NCBI GenBank assembly: GCA_027051165.1
Contig: JALTZZ010000149.1
Location: forward strand, 1 to 33,030
Reading direction: 5' to 3'
Length of the DNA stretch: 33,030 nucleotides
Origin: an archaeon
GTDB taxonomy: Archaea; Hydrothermarchaeota; Hydrothermarchaeia; JALTZZ01
Shown: positions 1-8,175 of the stretch, in pieces
Layout: every line of letters begins with the position of its first letter
How positions within the stretch are numbered: position 1 is the stretch's first letter
Notes under the pieces: generated by a model
Told to the model about the DNA's origin: nothing
What the model saw: only the letters and a program-made list of their open reading frames with translations
Database searches by the model: none
Program-made: the position numbers and the translations under genes

Positions 1-301
1 AAGAATATTTCTTAATGGTGATTAAAATTAACTGGGTCTTATTATCCTTTTTTAAAATTTTAATCTTAAATTTTAATTTTTAATCAAGGCTGCAGATTTT
101 TTGCATGTTTTTTAACAATATGATTTAAGAAAAACACCTATCTAACGATACATATGAAAAAATCTAATATAATGTATGTGCTTAGCCGATGCCTTTTGTA
201 GGGATGTTAACCTCTTGAATCTTAAGTGGATTTCGGTAGTTATAGAGCATTTTTTCTACAACTCGGCAGTGTGGATTTATTTTTCAAACACATAATACTT
301 A
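1..301. other. AT-rich non-coding stretch at window edge
   Basis: No open frame with a recognisable product, no tRNA-like fold and no C/D box pair was seen on either strand. It lies beyond the 3' end of the minus-strand operon that stops at 302 and contains several T- and A-runs that could terminate it. The neighbouring gene to the left is outside the window. Confidence 0.5.
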
Positions 302-757
302 TTATTTTTCAAAGTTTTTACTTAATTTTTTATTTTTTGATAAATAAATAATGAAACCAGCAAAAAGAAGAATAATGCACAAGATTTGAGCAGCACTTAG
401 AGATATAGCTCCATAGATTGGATTTTTATCTATAGGATAGAAAGGTTTTATATCTGCGTAGAGAGGGGAATCAAAGATTATATGTAAATAGACACCAAGC
501 AAAGAGGATATTAATATTTTGTTGAACCTTTCGTTCTTGAAAATGCTCTTCATAAGAGCCGAGAGGAGAATTGCAACAAGCGATGAGCCCAAGAATGTAT
601 GAGAAAACCCGTGCAGAGGTTTATCAGCTTTAAAAATTATTATAAAGAAAGGCTCTAAGTCTAAGATTATGCTTGAGATAAGTATTGTAGGAAGATTTAA
701 ACCTAAAACAATACCAAAAAAGAGTGCTGGACCAAGATGAAAGGGTGTGAGCGGCAT
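302..757 (-). CDS. Small polytopic membrane protein, YdjM-like putative membrane hydrolase
   Basis: A 151-residue protein with about four hydrophobic segments (near residues 8-30, 52-66, 80-92 and 117-138). The pattern MPLTPFHLGP at the N-terminus, DLEPFF near residue 33, LHGFSHT near 48 and DSPLYADIKPFYP near 96 resembles the membrane-bound 'YdjM/LexA-binding putative hydrolase' family, in which conserved His and Asp residues are thought to bind metal. The substrate is unknown. The ATG at 757 begins 2 nt after the stop of the flavoprotein gene upstream, so the two are almost certainly cotranscribed. The family call rests on motif memory only; the membrane nature is clear from the sequence. 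Confidence 0.65.
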   Translation of the reverse strand: MPLTPFHLGPALFFGIVLGLNLPTILISSIILDLEPFFIIIFKADKPLHGFSHTFLGSSLVAILLSALMKSIFKNERFNKILISSLLGVYLHIIFDSPLYADIKPFYPIDKNPIYGAISLSAAQILCIILLFAGFIIYLSKNKKLSKNFEK

Positions 758-759
758 GC

Positions 760-2097
760 TTAAATCTTCTTAAGAAGCTCGTTTGCAACGATGTTTATTG
801 CATCGTGAACCTGAGCCACCGCTGGCATGTAGCACGTATCAGCCTTTGCAAGGTCTTCTACACTTGCTCTCTTTTGTAAAGCTATTGCGATTGCATCTAT
901 CCTCTCCTTAACTCCTTCGTATCCAATTATCTGTGCACCAAGGACAAGCTTTGACTTCCTATCTGCAATAAGCTTTATCTTTATTTCTTTTGATCTTGGA
1001 TAGTATCTTGCCTTTGTATATGTTGTAATTGTTTTTTCTACGGCATTAAACCCTTTTTTCAAAGCTTCTTCAAGAGTTAATCCTACTCTACCTATAATAG
1101 TGTTTCTGATCATTGTAACTGAGCTCTTCACAACACCTTCGTAGCTCGCATCCCCATTTACAGCATTTACCCCAGCAACCCTTCCTTGGCGGTTTGCAAC
1201 GGTGCCGAGGGGAAAGTATATTTCCTCACCGGTTATAAGATTTTTCGTGGTTGCACAGTCGCCGCATGCATATATCCCCTTAATATTTGTCTCCATCCTC
1301 TCATTTACCCTTATAGCGTTTTTAACTCCAAGCTCGATTCCGCAATCCCTTGCAATTTCGCTGTTCGGCTCAACACCTATAGAAATGAGAACCATGTCCG
1401 CTTTTACTTCTTCACCGTTTACAATAATACCTTCTACGCTATCCTTTCCAAGGAATCTGCTTATCTTGGAGTTCAGCATAACTTTTATTCCATATTCTTC
1501 AAGTTCTTTCTTAACAATATCTGCGAAATCTCTGTCTATAAATCCCGGCAAAACCTGATCTGTAGCTTCTACAACGGTAACGTCCAAGCCCAAGCTTCTA
1601 AATGCATCTGCCATCTCTAAGCCTATAAATCCAGCCCCCACTACAGCTACCTTTGAGCAGTTTTCAATATACTCCTTTATTTTAATTCCGTCTCTGAGAG
1701 TTCTCAGTGTAAAAATACCTTTCAGCTCACTGTTTTTTATATTAAGCTTTTTAGCTCTCGCTCCAGTTGCTATTATAAGAGAATCGTATTCAAGAGAAAA
1801 TTCTTTACCCTTTTCTAAATCTACTGCTTTAACAATTTTCTTATTTGGATCTATTTTTACAGCCTTTGTTTTCGTCAGAACTCTTATACCAGCTTCTTCA
1901 AACTTCTCCTTTCTTCTTGCAATAAGATTTTCAAAACTTTTAACTTTTCCAGAGATTACGTATGGAATCCCACATGCTGCATAGGAAATGTCTTCCTGAT
2001 CGTTGATAAGCGTTATATCTGCATCTGGATTGGTTCTCTTAGCTTTTGCTGCGGCACTTGTTCCAGCAGCTACAGCACCTATTATGACGAGCTTCAT
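760..2097 (-). CDS. CoA-disulfide reductase / NADH oxidase-like flavoprotein
   Basis: A 445-residue class of pyridine nucleotide-disulfide oxidoreductase. The FAD-binding Rossmann motif lies at residues 7-12 (GAVAAG), the single redox-active cysteine is C42 in SYAACGIPY, the NAD(P)H-binding GAGFIG is near 154-159, and the second FAD motif YACGDCA is near 275. A C-terminal dimerisation domain follows. One active-site Cys rather than a CxxxxC pair is the hallmark of the CoADR/NADH oxidase/peroxidase (Nox, NPSR) group. The acidic residue in TVVEATDQV after the second nucleotide fold favours NADH over NADPH. Archaeal homologs reduce CoA disulfide, polysulfide or oxygen, so the physiological substrate stays open. 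It overlaps the upstream 2TM gene by 4 nt. There is no rhodanese domain. Confidence 0.85.
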   Translation of the reverse strand: MKLVIIGAVAAGTSAAAKAKRTNPDADITLINDQEDISYAACGIPYVISGKVKSFENLIARRKEKFEEAGIRVLTKTKAVKIDPNKKIVKAVDLEKGKEFSLEYDSLIIATGARAKKLNIKNSELKGIFTLRTLRDGIKIKEYIENCSKVAVVGAGFIGLEMADAFRSLGLDVTVVEATDQVLPGFIDRDFADIVKKELEEYGIKVMLNSKISRFLGKDSVEGIIVNGEEVKADMVLISIGVEPNSEIARDCGIELGVKNAIRVNERMETNIKGIYACGDCATTKNLITGEEIYFPLGTVANRQGRVAGVNAVNGDASYEGVVKSSVTMIRNTIIGRVGLTLEEALKKGFNAVEKTITTYTKARYYPRSKEIKIKLIADRKSKLVLGAQIIGYEGVKERIDAIAIALQKRASVEDLAKADTCYMPAVAQVHDAINIVANELLKKI

Positions 2098-2360
2098 TCT
2101 CCCAACTCCTTCATTGCAAGATTTTCTCTCCTTTCGAGAGTTTTGTCAATAAACTTTATTGCCGCAAGATAATGGAAAAATACTCCTATACCCCAGCCAA
2201 AGAGAGGATAAATAAACCAGTAGTAGTTTGGCGTTAATGTGTAGTTAATTCCTGCCATTATTATATTTGCCACTATATATGAGTATAGGTGCTTCTTAAA
2301 GATTTCTCTCTCCTCTCTCTTAACAACCTCTCTATAAACTCTTTTGTATTCTTCGAGCAT
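2094..2360 (-). CDS. 2TM-domain small membrane protein
   Basis: An 88-residue protein beginning MLEEYKRVY, with a charged N-terminal helix, two hydrophobic segments (about 27-42 and 46-65 counted from this start) and a charged tail, as in the '2TM domain' family of unknown function. A longer frame runs back to a TTG at 2438, but that would start inside the neighbouring IS element. A TATA-like box at 2382-2395 sits about 29 nt before the ATG at 2360, which fits a leaderless mRNA and fixes this start. It overlaps the flavoprotein start by 4 nt and is the first gene of a three-gene operon. Function is unknown; coupling suggests a membrane partner for the flavoprotein, which is inference. Confidence 0.65.
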   Translation of the reverse strand: MLEEYKRVYREVVKREEREIFKKHLYSYIVANIIMAGINYTLTPNYYWFIYPLFGWGIGVFFHYLAAIKFIDKTLERRENLAMKELGE

Positions 2361-2381
2361 ATTTCTATATTGAACATCGAC

Positions 2382-2395
2382 ATTTATATATTTTA
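2382..2395 (-). promoter_or_regulatory. TATA box of the 2TM/flavoprotein operon
   Basis: On the minus strand this reads TAAAATATATAAAT, an archaeal TATA-like box centred about 29 nt before the ATG at 2360. No Shine-Dalgarno sequence precedes that ATG, consistent with leaderless transcription. The TnpB element begins within a few bases upstream. Confidence 0.5.
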
Positions 2396-2407
2396 TCTTC
2401 CCATTGC

Positions 2408-2438
2408 TTGCAAAACCCTCTACAAAGAGGATATGCAA
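2408..2438. repeat. Left-end palindrome of the TnpB element
   Basis: Nested inverted repeats: TTGCA (2408-2412) pairs with TGCAA (2434-2438), and inside them CCTCT (2417-2421) pairs with AGAGG (2426-2430) around an ACAA loop. This matches the kind of imperfect hairpin found at left ends of IS200/IS605 elements. Confidence 0.45.
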
Positions 2439-2489
2439 AGGAAAGTGATTGAAAATGTTTTAACATGGAAAAAAGCAAACCATATAGTA

Positions 2490-3824
2490 ATGCAAACGTT
2501 TCGCTGTATAGCAATCAACTTAAGGAGATTAACCAAGGAGCACAGAACAGCCTTAGTCTACATGTGCTATCACAGCGCTAAGCTTTGGAATCAAGCTCTT
2601 TTTTTGCTTAACAAAAAAGAAGCTAAGCTAAACTTCTATGACCTATACAACAGGCTTAGGAGCAGCGTTCACCTAAGGGCTCTGCAGTCGAGAGCCTCGC
2701 AAATAATCTTAGACGAGCTCGTCAGAGCTTACAAGAAGCACTTGGAATATCAGAGTATTGCAAAGCCTAAGCCAAGGAGAAAGCATAGAACAGTAATCTT
2801 TGACAAAACAGGATTTAAAGTCTGCGGGAGCAGAATAAGGGTCAGCTTGAGCAGGAGCTTGAGAAAGCATTTAAAAGAGAAGCACGGCATAGACCTTAGG
2901 TATCTCTGGCTCGAAACAAGTTTGCCTCTAAACGAGAAAGCTATCAAAAACGTTCAGATTGTTCCTAAAGGAGATGAGTTCGAGCTGCATTTGATCTATG
3001 AAGCTGAGATAAATCCTATAGACTTTAACGGAAGTAAGGTAATGACAATTGATCCCGGCTCTTCAAACTTCTTTGCTATAGTTGTAGAAGGGGTTGAAAC
3101 TCCTTATATTATAGACGGCAAGGGATTAAAGAGTCTGCTTAGAAAATACCTCAAGAAGATTGCGAAGCTTCAGAGCTTAAAAGACAACCTAAAGAACAAA
3201 GGTTTACCGTTTCACAATGTTGAGAAGAAAATAAAAAAGCTCTGGGTTAAGATTCACAGACTGCTTAGAAACTTCGCTCACACAGTTTCAAACCTCGTTT
3301 TAGAGCTTGCTTTAAGGCACAACGTCAAGGAGATAAGAGTTGGAGATGGCTTCCAAAATAAAAACAGGGAATCCAACCTCAATTCAATAGCAGAGCAGAT
3401 GTGGCACCTATTGCCTCATGGCAAGGCTTTCGAGTATCTTAAATACAAGGCAGAAGAGCTTGGCATATTCGTAGATACAATTAGCGAAGATTACAGCTCT
3501 GGGGTGGACAGCCTGCTTAATAAGGCTGTTGCTGAAGAAAGCTGCATCCCAGAGCTTAGAGTTAAAAGAGGTTTGTTTAAATCCGTCTTGGGTTTTATAA
3601 ATGCAGATGTTAACGCTTGCAGAAGTTTGTTGAAGAAGCTCGGCATCTTCGATAAGATAAGCGGTCTTGCTAAGCCCATAAGGCTTAGGATATTCCACAA
3701 GTTTAAAGGTAGCTCCGCCTACGAGATGGGTAGGAGTAGAGGGCGCGTTTACCAAGCTGTGGGGATAAGGCTCTTGGCAAGGGCAAACTCCTCACGAAGC
3801 CCTTATAAAGGAGTAGTCCACTAA
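2490..3824 (+). CDS. tnpB: TnpB, RNA-guided endonuclease of an IS605-type element (OrfB)
   Basis: 444 residues from the ATG at 2490, giving the usual TnpB start MQTFRCIAINLR; an in-frame ATG at 2433 behind GAGG is the alternative. The N-terminal wedge-like domain is about 1-180 and the RuvC-like nuclease begins at D188 in MTIDPGSSN. The usual second acid in the 'hhhEdL' strand is replaced by VGDG (283-286). E333 in ISEDYSSG sits where a known TnpB subgroup carries a relocated glutamate, and D373 in NADVNA supplies the last acid. The canonical CxxC zinc finger is absent, as in the RVKRGLFKS subgroup. TnpB cuts DNA guided by an RNA made from the element's right end. The last ~55 residues are probably translation of that guide-RNA region. 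Activity is plausible but unproven. Confidence 0.8.
   Translation: MQTFRCIAINLRRLTKEHRTALVYMCYHSAKLWNQALFLLNKKEAKLNFYDLYNRLRSSVHLRALQSRASQIILDELVRAYKKHLEYQSIAKPKPRRKHRTVIFDKTGFKVCGSRIRVSLSRSLRKHLKEKHGIDLRYLWLETSLPLNEKAIKNVQIVPKGDEFELHLIYEAEINPIDFNGSKVMTIDPGSSNFFAIVVEGVETPYIIDGKGLKSLLRKYLKKIAKLQSLKDNLKNKGLPFHNVEKKIKKLWVKIHRLLRNFAHTVSNLVLELALRHNVKEIRVGDGFQNKNRESNLNSIAEQMWHLLPHGKAFEYLKYKAEELGIFVDTISEDYSSGVDSLLNKAVAEESCIPELRVKRGLFKSVLGFINADVNACRSLLKKLGIFDKISGLAKPIRLRIFHKFKGSSAYEMGRSRGRVYQAVGIRLLARANSSRSPYKGVVH
3787..3814 (+). ncRNA. Right-end hairpin, likely 3' part of the TnpB guide (omega) RNA
   Basis: ACTCCT (3787-3792) pairs perfectly with AGGAGT (3809-3814), with a loop that includes GAAGCCC. 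The hairpin overlaps the end of the tnpB frame, the usual place of the omega RNA scaffold and the transposon right end. The boundary of the mature RNA and the downstream guide cannot be read from sequence alone. Confidence 0.45.
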
Positions 3825-3858
3825 ATCTATAAACATTTAATGTAATGAGGTGGCAGTC

Positions 3859-5040
3859 ATGATATTCGTGGAGAGCATAAAAAAGACGCCTATAGAGGAA
3901 CAGAAAATAGAAATTGTTGAAAGAAAGGGGATTGGACATCCAGACAGCATTGCAGATGGAATTGCGGAAAGCATAAGCAGAGCTTTATGTAAGGAGTATA
4001 TTAAGAGGTATGGTGTAATACTTCATCACAACACCGATCAGGTTGAGGTTGTGGGTGGAAGGGCAAAAGTTTATTTTGGTGGTGGTGAAGTTATAAATCC
4101 AATATATATTCTTCTCTCAGGAAGAGCTACGACTTTTGTTGGAGATGAAATTATACCCGTAGGAAAAATTGCAATAAAGGCTGCTAAGGAATACCTCAAG
4201 GTTATAAGGAATTTAGACGTGGAAAGCGACGTTATTATAGATTCAAGAATTGGGCAGGGGTCGAGCGATCTTGTTGATGTTTTTAAGAGGAAAAAAGACA
4301 TACCTCTTGCAAATGACACAAGTTTTGGCGTGGGATATGCTCCTCTAAGCGAGACTGAAAAACTCGTTTTGGAAACAGAAAAACTTCTCAACTCTGATAA
4401 ATTTAAGAAGAAATATAGAGAAACTGGGGAGGATATAAAAGTAATGGCTGTAAGAGAGGAAAATAAGATAAATCTAACGGTAGCTTGTGCAATGATAAGC
4501 AGATATATCCCGGATATAGATCACTACATAAGCGTTAAGGAGGATATAATGGACGAAATAAAAGACCTTATATGTAGAATTACGGAAAAAGAAGTTAATC
4601 TTTCAATGAACACTGCTGATGACTATGAAAGGAAGGTTGTGTATATAACGGTTACTGGAACGAGTGCAGAGATGGGAGACGACGGTAGTGTTGGAAGGGG
4701 AAACAGGGTAAACGGACTTATAACGCCAAACAGGCAGATGAGCTTGGAAGCAGCAGCTGGCAAGAATCCTGTAAGCCACATAGGTAAGCTATACAACACT
4801 CTTGCATTTAGAATTGCAAACAAAATTGCTGAGATAGATGATGTAAGAGAAGTTTATGTTAAAATGCTCAGTCAAATCGGTAAACCTATAAATAAGCCTA
4901 AAGTTGTAAGTATTCAGCTCATAACAGATAAATTAACAAGAAACATTGAGGAAGAGTGCAAAGCGATAGTTGAAGAGCACCTTGAGAATATTAAAAAGCT
5001 TACCGAGGAGTTTGTTGAAGGAAAGATTAGTGTTTTTTAG
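3859..5040 (+). CDS. S-adenosylmethionine synthetase, archaeal type
   Basis: A 393-residue archaeal methionine adenosyltransferase, making S-adenosylmethionine from methionine and ATP in the cytoplasm. The family motif [14 protein letters not shown] is near residue 24, followed by [12 protein letters not shown] and the glycine-rich [15 protein letters not shown] segment; length matches the archaeal family (about 400). The start is the ATG at 3859 because GAGGTGG (3847-3853) is an ideal ribosome binding site 5 nt upstream; the GTG at 3850 lies inside that site. It stands alone, just downstream of the TnpB element, and is followed by TTTTTT at 5042. It supplies the cofactor of the radical SAM enzyme at 6.8 kb, though not in an operon with it. 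Confidence 0.93.
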   Translation: MIFVESIKKTPIEEQKIEIVERKGIGHPDSIADGIAESISRALCKEYIKRYGVILHHNTDQVEVVGGRAKVYFGGGEVINPIYILLSGRATTFVGDEIIPVGKIAIKAAKEYLKVIRNLDVESDVIIDSRIGQGSSDLVDVFKRKKDIPLANDTSFGVGYAPLSETEKLVLETEKLLNSDKFKKKYRETGEDIKVMAVREENKINLTVACAMISRYIPDIDHYISVKEDIMDEIKDLICRITEKEVNLSMNTADDYERKVVYITVTGTSAEMGDDGSVGRGNRVNGLITPNRQMSLEAAAGKNPVSHIGKLYNTLAFRIANKIAEIDDVREVYVKMLSQIGKPINKPKVVSIQLITDKLTRNIEEECKAIVEEHLENIKKLTEEFVEGKISVF

Positions 5041-5089
5041 CTTTTTTAAAATGATGTAGAAAGTTCAAGATTTGATAAATAAATGTATT

Positions 5090-5406
5090 TTATAAAGAAG
5101 ATATGTAGAACATAAGAGTCTCAAAAAATAAGGTAAGCAGAATCCCTATAAACGTTGCAAAGGAAAACCTTGTAAGCATTTCCAACTTTTTTCTAAGCTT
5201 CCTATCTCGTTTCCTAATCCCTCAATCTTTAGGTCAACGTATTCCTTAATTCTCTTTTCAAGCTCCTTCAAGTCGTCTTTAGTAGCTACTTCCTTTAAAA
5301 CAGCCTCCACTGTCCTCGATCTTAAAGCTATCTCGCTTGCTAAAATATCTGCAATTCTCTTTCTCCCCTCCTCGTCTCTTTCAAGGAGATCTCGAGCTGT
5401 TTTCAA
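5090..5406 (-). pseudogene. Coiled-coil protein with C-terminal membrane anchor, frameshifted
   Basis: The first frame from 5406 gives TARDLLERDEEGRKRIADIL, then VATKDDLKELEKRIKEYVDL, typical of a widespread archaeal coiled-coil family whose members end in a transmembrane helix. That frame derails after SLEKS. Shifting one base at the run of six A's (minus strand, 5187-5192) restores LEKKLEML followed by a hydrophobic helix FSFATFIGILLTLFFETL and a stop at 5090. So a one-base loss at a homopolymer separates coil and anchor. The only start is a TTG directly after an in-frame TAG; an ATG eight codons further up (MDNKRKLK-stop) suggests a second lesion. It could be a pseudogene, an assembly error or programmed slippage. 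Function is unknown. Confidence 0.6.
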
Positions 5407-5559
5407 CTACTTTAATTTTCGTTTATTATCCATAATTATCGCTGGAACGCTTTAACTGCATGAAATTTTTCCTCGAAACTTTTAATCTTCTGTTTAACAT
5501 GCTCTTTTTACAACAAAAATTTAACCAAGATTTAAGATGTTGACTTTAACTTCTTAGCC

Positions 5560-6486
5560 ATGGTTGATGCTCAAAAGTTCATTGAGGAGGCTATAGAGGA
5601 GATAAGGAGAACTGTTAAAGGTAAGGCAATAATAGCTTTATCTGGAGGTGTGGATAGCTCAGTAGCTGCTGTTCTCGTTCACAAAGCTATAGGCAAGAAT
5701 CTTGTTGCTGTATTTGTTGACCATGGATTTATGAGGAAAAATGAGCCAAAGCAAATAGAGGAAATCTTTAGGAATAAGCTTGGAATGAACTTGAGAATGA
5801 TAGATGCAAGCGACAGATTTTTCGATGCTATTAGGGGAGTTACGGATCCGGAGAAAAAGAGAAAAATTATAGGGGAGCTTTTTATAAGAATTTTTGAGGA
5901 AGTTGCTAAGGAAGAGAAGGCGGAATATCTTGTTCAGGGAACTATTGCACCAGACTGGATAGAGAGCCACGGCGGAATAAAAAGTCATCACAATGTAGCT
6001 GGCTTACCGAGCGGAATGAAACTTAAGCTTGTTGAACCGCTTAGGGACTTATATAAAGATGAAGTTAGAGAGGTTGCAAGAGCCTTAGGATTACCGAAAG
6101 AAATTAGTGAGCGCATGCCGTTCCCCGGGCCGGGATTAGCTGTAAGAGTTTTGGGCGAGGTAACGAGAGAAAAGATAGAAATTGTCAGAGAAGCAAACGC
6201 TATAGTTGAGGAAGAGGTTGAAAAAGCTGGAATAAAGCCATGGCAAGCCTTTGCGGTTCTTATGAACGATAAAACAGTAGGAGTTAAAGGAGATATAAGA
6301 GACTACGGCTATACGATTGCCGTTAGAATTGTTGAAAGCGTTGATGCAATGACAGCAACTGCGATGGAGGTTGATTGGAAGCTTCTTAAGACAATTATGA
6401 AGAGAATAACAAGGGAAGTCCCGAATGTTACGAGAGTTTTGTATGATATTACGGATAAACCTCCAGCAACGATTGAGTTTGAGTGA
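5560..6486 (+). CDS. guaAB: GMP synthase (glutamine-hydrolysing) subunit B
   Basis: 308 residues. It carries the ATP pyrophosphatase PP-loop SGGVDSS at 28-34, the conserved [11 protein letters not shown] near 53, and the GMP synthase C-terminal dimerisation motif [14 protein letters not shown] near 187-200. It adenylates XMP and aminates it to GMP with ammonia from subunit A. In many archaea the amidotransferase (A) is a separate gene, and none is visible here, so it must be elsewhere. The ATG at 5560 has no Shine-Dalgarno sequence, suggesting a leaderless mRNA. The stop is followed within ten bases by the G-rich structured block at 6495. Confidence 0.93.
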   Translation: MVDAQKFIEEAIEEIRRTVKGKAIIALSGGVDSSVAAVLVHKAIGKNLVAVFVDHGFMRKNEPKQIEEIFRNKLGMNLRMIDASDRFFDAIRGVTDPEKKRKIIGELFIRIFEEVAKEEKAEYLVQGTIAPDWIESHGGIKSHHNVAGLPSGMKLKLVEPLRDLYKDEVREVARALGLPKEISERMPFPGPGLAVRVLGEVTREKIEIVREANAIVEEEVEKAGIKPWQAFAVLMNDKTVGVKGDIRDYGYTIAVRIVESVDAMTATAMEVDWKLLKTIMKRITREVPNVTRVLYDITDKPPATIEFE

Positions 6487-6494
6487 ACATTTAC

Positions 6495-6578
6495 GGGGGG
6501 TAGGGGGGCCTAGGGGGCATGGGTATAAAAAGTAGCTGTTGAGCGCCCCCTAGGATATTATATTATGCATACTACCCC
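6495..6578 (+). other. G-rich structured block: candidate G-quadruplex and nested hairpin
   Basis: Four G-runs (6495-6500, 6503-6508, 6513-6517, 6521-6523) with spacers of 2-4 nt fit the G3+N1-7 quadruplex rule. The same block also makes a nested stem: CCTAGGGGGC (6509-6518) pairs exactly with GCCCCCTAGG (6545-6554), and GGGGTAG (6497-6503) with CTACCCC (6572-6578). In an AT-rich thermophile a GC island of this kind usually marks a structured RNA; a terminator, a small RNA or a DNA structural element are all possible. I do not recognise a known family. Confidence 0.5.
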
Positions 6579-6796
6579 TATATAAAATTTTCGTCTAATA
6601 TTATTAGAGAATGAGACAATGAAAAATCGCGATATTGGTGGTATATCCTATTTTTTATAAGCAGTTCGTTAACTATTAAAAATTAAATGAAAAATAATGT
6701 GCAAATGCATCCACAATCACAAAAATTGGCTGTAAAAATCCCCTTATATAGTTCTAATCAAAAATATATTAAAAGGTTATTTGATTTATTAAAGCT
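6579..6796. other. AT-rich gap with promoter for the radical SAM gene
   Basis: No gene seen. A TATA-like ATATATT at 6764-6770 lies about 30 nt before the ATG at 6797, which lacks a Shine-Dalgarno sequence, so leaderless transcription is likely. A second TATA-like TTATATA lies at 6744-6750. Confidence 0.4.
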
Positions 6797-7867
6797 ATGG
6801 AACCCATTCCAAGGCTTGTAGCCTTAGAGCTTACTGGCAGATGTAATTTGAGTTGTGTTCATTGCAGAGCAAGTGCCGCGGACATTCTCGACCCAAATGA
6901 GCTGAAAACCGAGGAAGTATTTAGATTGATAGATGATATATCGTCATTCTCCAAACCAATCTTAATTTTAAGTGGCGGAGAGCCGTTAGTTAGAGAGGAC
7001 GTCTTCGATATAGCAAGATATGCGAGAAAAAAAGGTTTAAGGGTAGTTTTAGCTACAAACGCAACGCTGATTAACAAAGAAATTGCAAGAAAAATAAAAG
7101 AATCTGGAATAGGAAGAGTCAGCATAAGTATAGATGGTGCAACTGAGGAATCTCACGACAGCTTTAGAGGATATAAAGGAGCCTTTAAAAGATCTCTGCG
7201 TGGAATAGAGGAGCTTAAGAAAGCTGGAATAGAGTTTCAGATAAATACAACGATCACAAAGAGGAACGTGCATGAGCTCGAAAAAATATACCAGCTTGCA
7301 GTAAAGCTTGGTGCAAAGGCTTTTCATGTTTTTCTCCTTGTTTCCACCGGAAGGGGTGAGGATCTAAAAGGAGAGGAGCTTTCAAAGGAAGAATATGAGG
7401 AAGTTCTAAACTGGATGTTCGAAAAGATGAGAAAGGAAAACTCTCCCTTCATGAAAGCTACTTGTGCACCCCACTTCTTTAGGGTGGTATACCAGAGAGC
7501 AAAAAGAGAGGGGCTTAAGGTAAGCGACATTTTGAAGAGCGAACATGCCTTTAGCAGGCACACAAGAGGGTGCCTTGCTGGCATAGGCTTCGCTTTTATA
7601 TCGAGATATGGCGAGGTCAATCCCTGCGGATATCTGCCAATAAAAGTTGGAAATATTAGGGAGAAGAGCTTTAAGGATATATGGTTCAATTCGGAGATTT
7701 TTAAGAAGCTCAGAGACCTCAGCAACCTCAAAGGTAAGTGTGGTATATGTGAATTCAAAAGGGTATGCGGAGGGTGCAGAGCAAGGGCGTATGCACTGAA
7801 GGGAGATTACTTAGAGGAGGAGCCCTACTGTATATATATGCCACAAGGAATGAATAGAAAGCTTTAA
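6797..7867 (+). CDS. Radical SAM/SPASM protein, AhbC/AhbD/NirJ-like heme biosynthesis enzyme
   Basis: 356 residues. The radical SAM cluster motif is C16-x3-C20-x2-C23 (CNLSCVHC), followed by SGGEPLV and ISIDGA. The C-terminal SPASM-type region has C259, C277, C315, C318, C324, C327 and C345, enough for auxiliary Fe-S clusters. The block GCLAGIGFAFISRYGEVNPC and CGGCRARAYALKGDYLEEEPYC is characteristic of the siroheme-dependent heme pathway enzymes AhbC (didecarboxysiroheme deacetylase) and AhbD (heme synthase) and of NirJ of heme d1 synthesis. I cannot separate these by eye; AhbD is slightly favoured. No other ahb genes are nearby. An alternative is a peptide-modifying SPASM enzyme, but no precursor peptide was seen. 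Confidence 0.7.
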   Translation: MEPIPRLVALELTGRCNLSCVHCRASAADILDPNELKTEEVFRLIDDISSFSKPILILSGGEPLVREDVFDIARYARKKGLRVVLATNATLINKEIARKIKESGIGRVSISIDGATEESHDSFRGYKGAFKRSLRGIEELKKAGIEFQINTTITKRNVHELEKIYQLAVKLGAKAFHVFLLVSTGRGEDLKGEELSKEEYEEVLNWMFEKMRKENSPFMKATCAPHFFRVVYQRAKREGLKVSDILKSEHAFSRHTRGCLAGIGFAFISRYGEVNPCGYLPIKVGNIREKSFKDIWFNSEIFKKLRDLSNLKGKCGICEFKRVCGGCRARAYALKGDYLEEEPYCIYMPQGMNRKL

Positions 7868-7917
7868 ATACTCCAGAATTAATAAAGTTTATCGTATAGG
7901 TATGTGAGGTGAACTAT

Positions 7918-8133
7918 ATGGCTGATATAGCTGTTGCTGCAGCAGATAGAATTATAAGAAAGGCAACTGGTCTCAGAGTTAGTGAGAAAGCTGCAAAGTA
8001 TATGGTAGAAGTTTTAGAGGAAATAGGAGCTAAAATTGCCGAAGAAGCTGGAAACCTCGCTAAGCATGCAAAAAGAAAAACAGTTAAACTTGAAGATATC
8101 AAGTTAGCTCTTAAAAATCTCGGATACAGATAA
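7918..8133 (+). CDS. Archaeal histone
   Basis: 71 residues forming one histone fold. The signature RKATGLRVSEKAAKYMVEVLEE, then LAKHAKRKTVKLEDIKLAL, matches HMf-type archaeal histones (loop RKT and the ED-IKLA end). It wraps DNA as a dimer or longer polymer. The ATG at 7918 follows GAGGTGA (7906-7912) by 5 nt; the in-frame GTG at 7909 lies within that site and is rejected. A TTTAAATA box at 7863-7870 may drive it. No tail extensions are present. Confidence 0.95.
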   Translation: MADIAVAAADRIIRKATGLRVSEKAAKYMVEVLEEIGAKIAEEAGNLAKHAKRKTVKLEDIKLALKNLGYR

Positions 8134-8163
8134 TTTTTTATTTTTTTGATTATTTATTTTTTT
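8134..8163 (+). terminator. T-rich archaeal terminator after the histone gene
   Basis: Four successive T-runs (including T6 and T8) start at the base after the histone stop codon. Archaeal polymerase terminates at such runs without needing a hairpin. Confidence 0.6.
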
Positions 8164-8175
8164 AGGAGGTTTAAA

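Larger units (their letters stand above)
2396..3824 (+). mobile_element. TnpB-only IS200/IS605-type (IS1341-like) element
   Basis: A tnpB gene without a tnpA Y1 transposase, bounded by a nested palindrome at the left (2408-2438) and a hairpin at the right (3787-3814) that overlaps the 3' end of tnpB. IS605-family ends are such subterminal hairpins rather than inverted repeats. Exact cleavage points cannot be set without an empty-site comparison; the left edge is placed between the TATA box of the leftward operon and the hairpin. The element sits between the divergent operon promoter and the S-adenosylmethionine synthetase gene. Confidence 0.55.

Noticed and set aside
2289-2489. N-terminal extension of TnpB back to 2289
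   Set aside because: It would run through the promoter and start of the divergent 2TM gene; the TnpB family begins at MQTFRC.
6521-6530. TATA box in GGGTATAAAA within the hairpin loop
   Set aside because: It lies in the loop of a strong stem and no gene starts 25-30 nt downstream.
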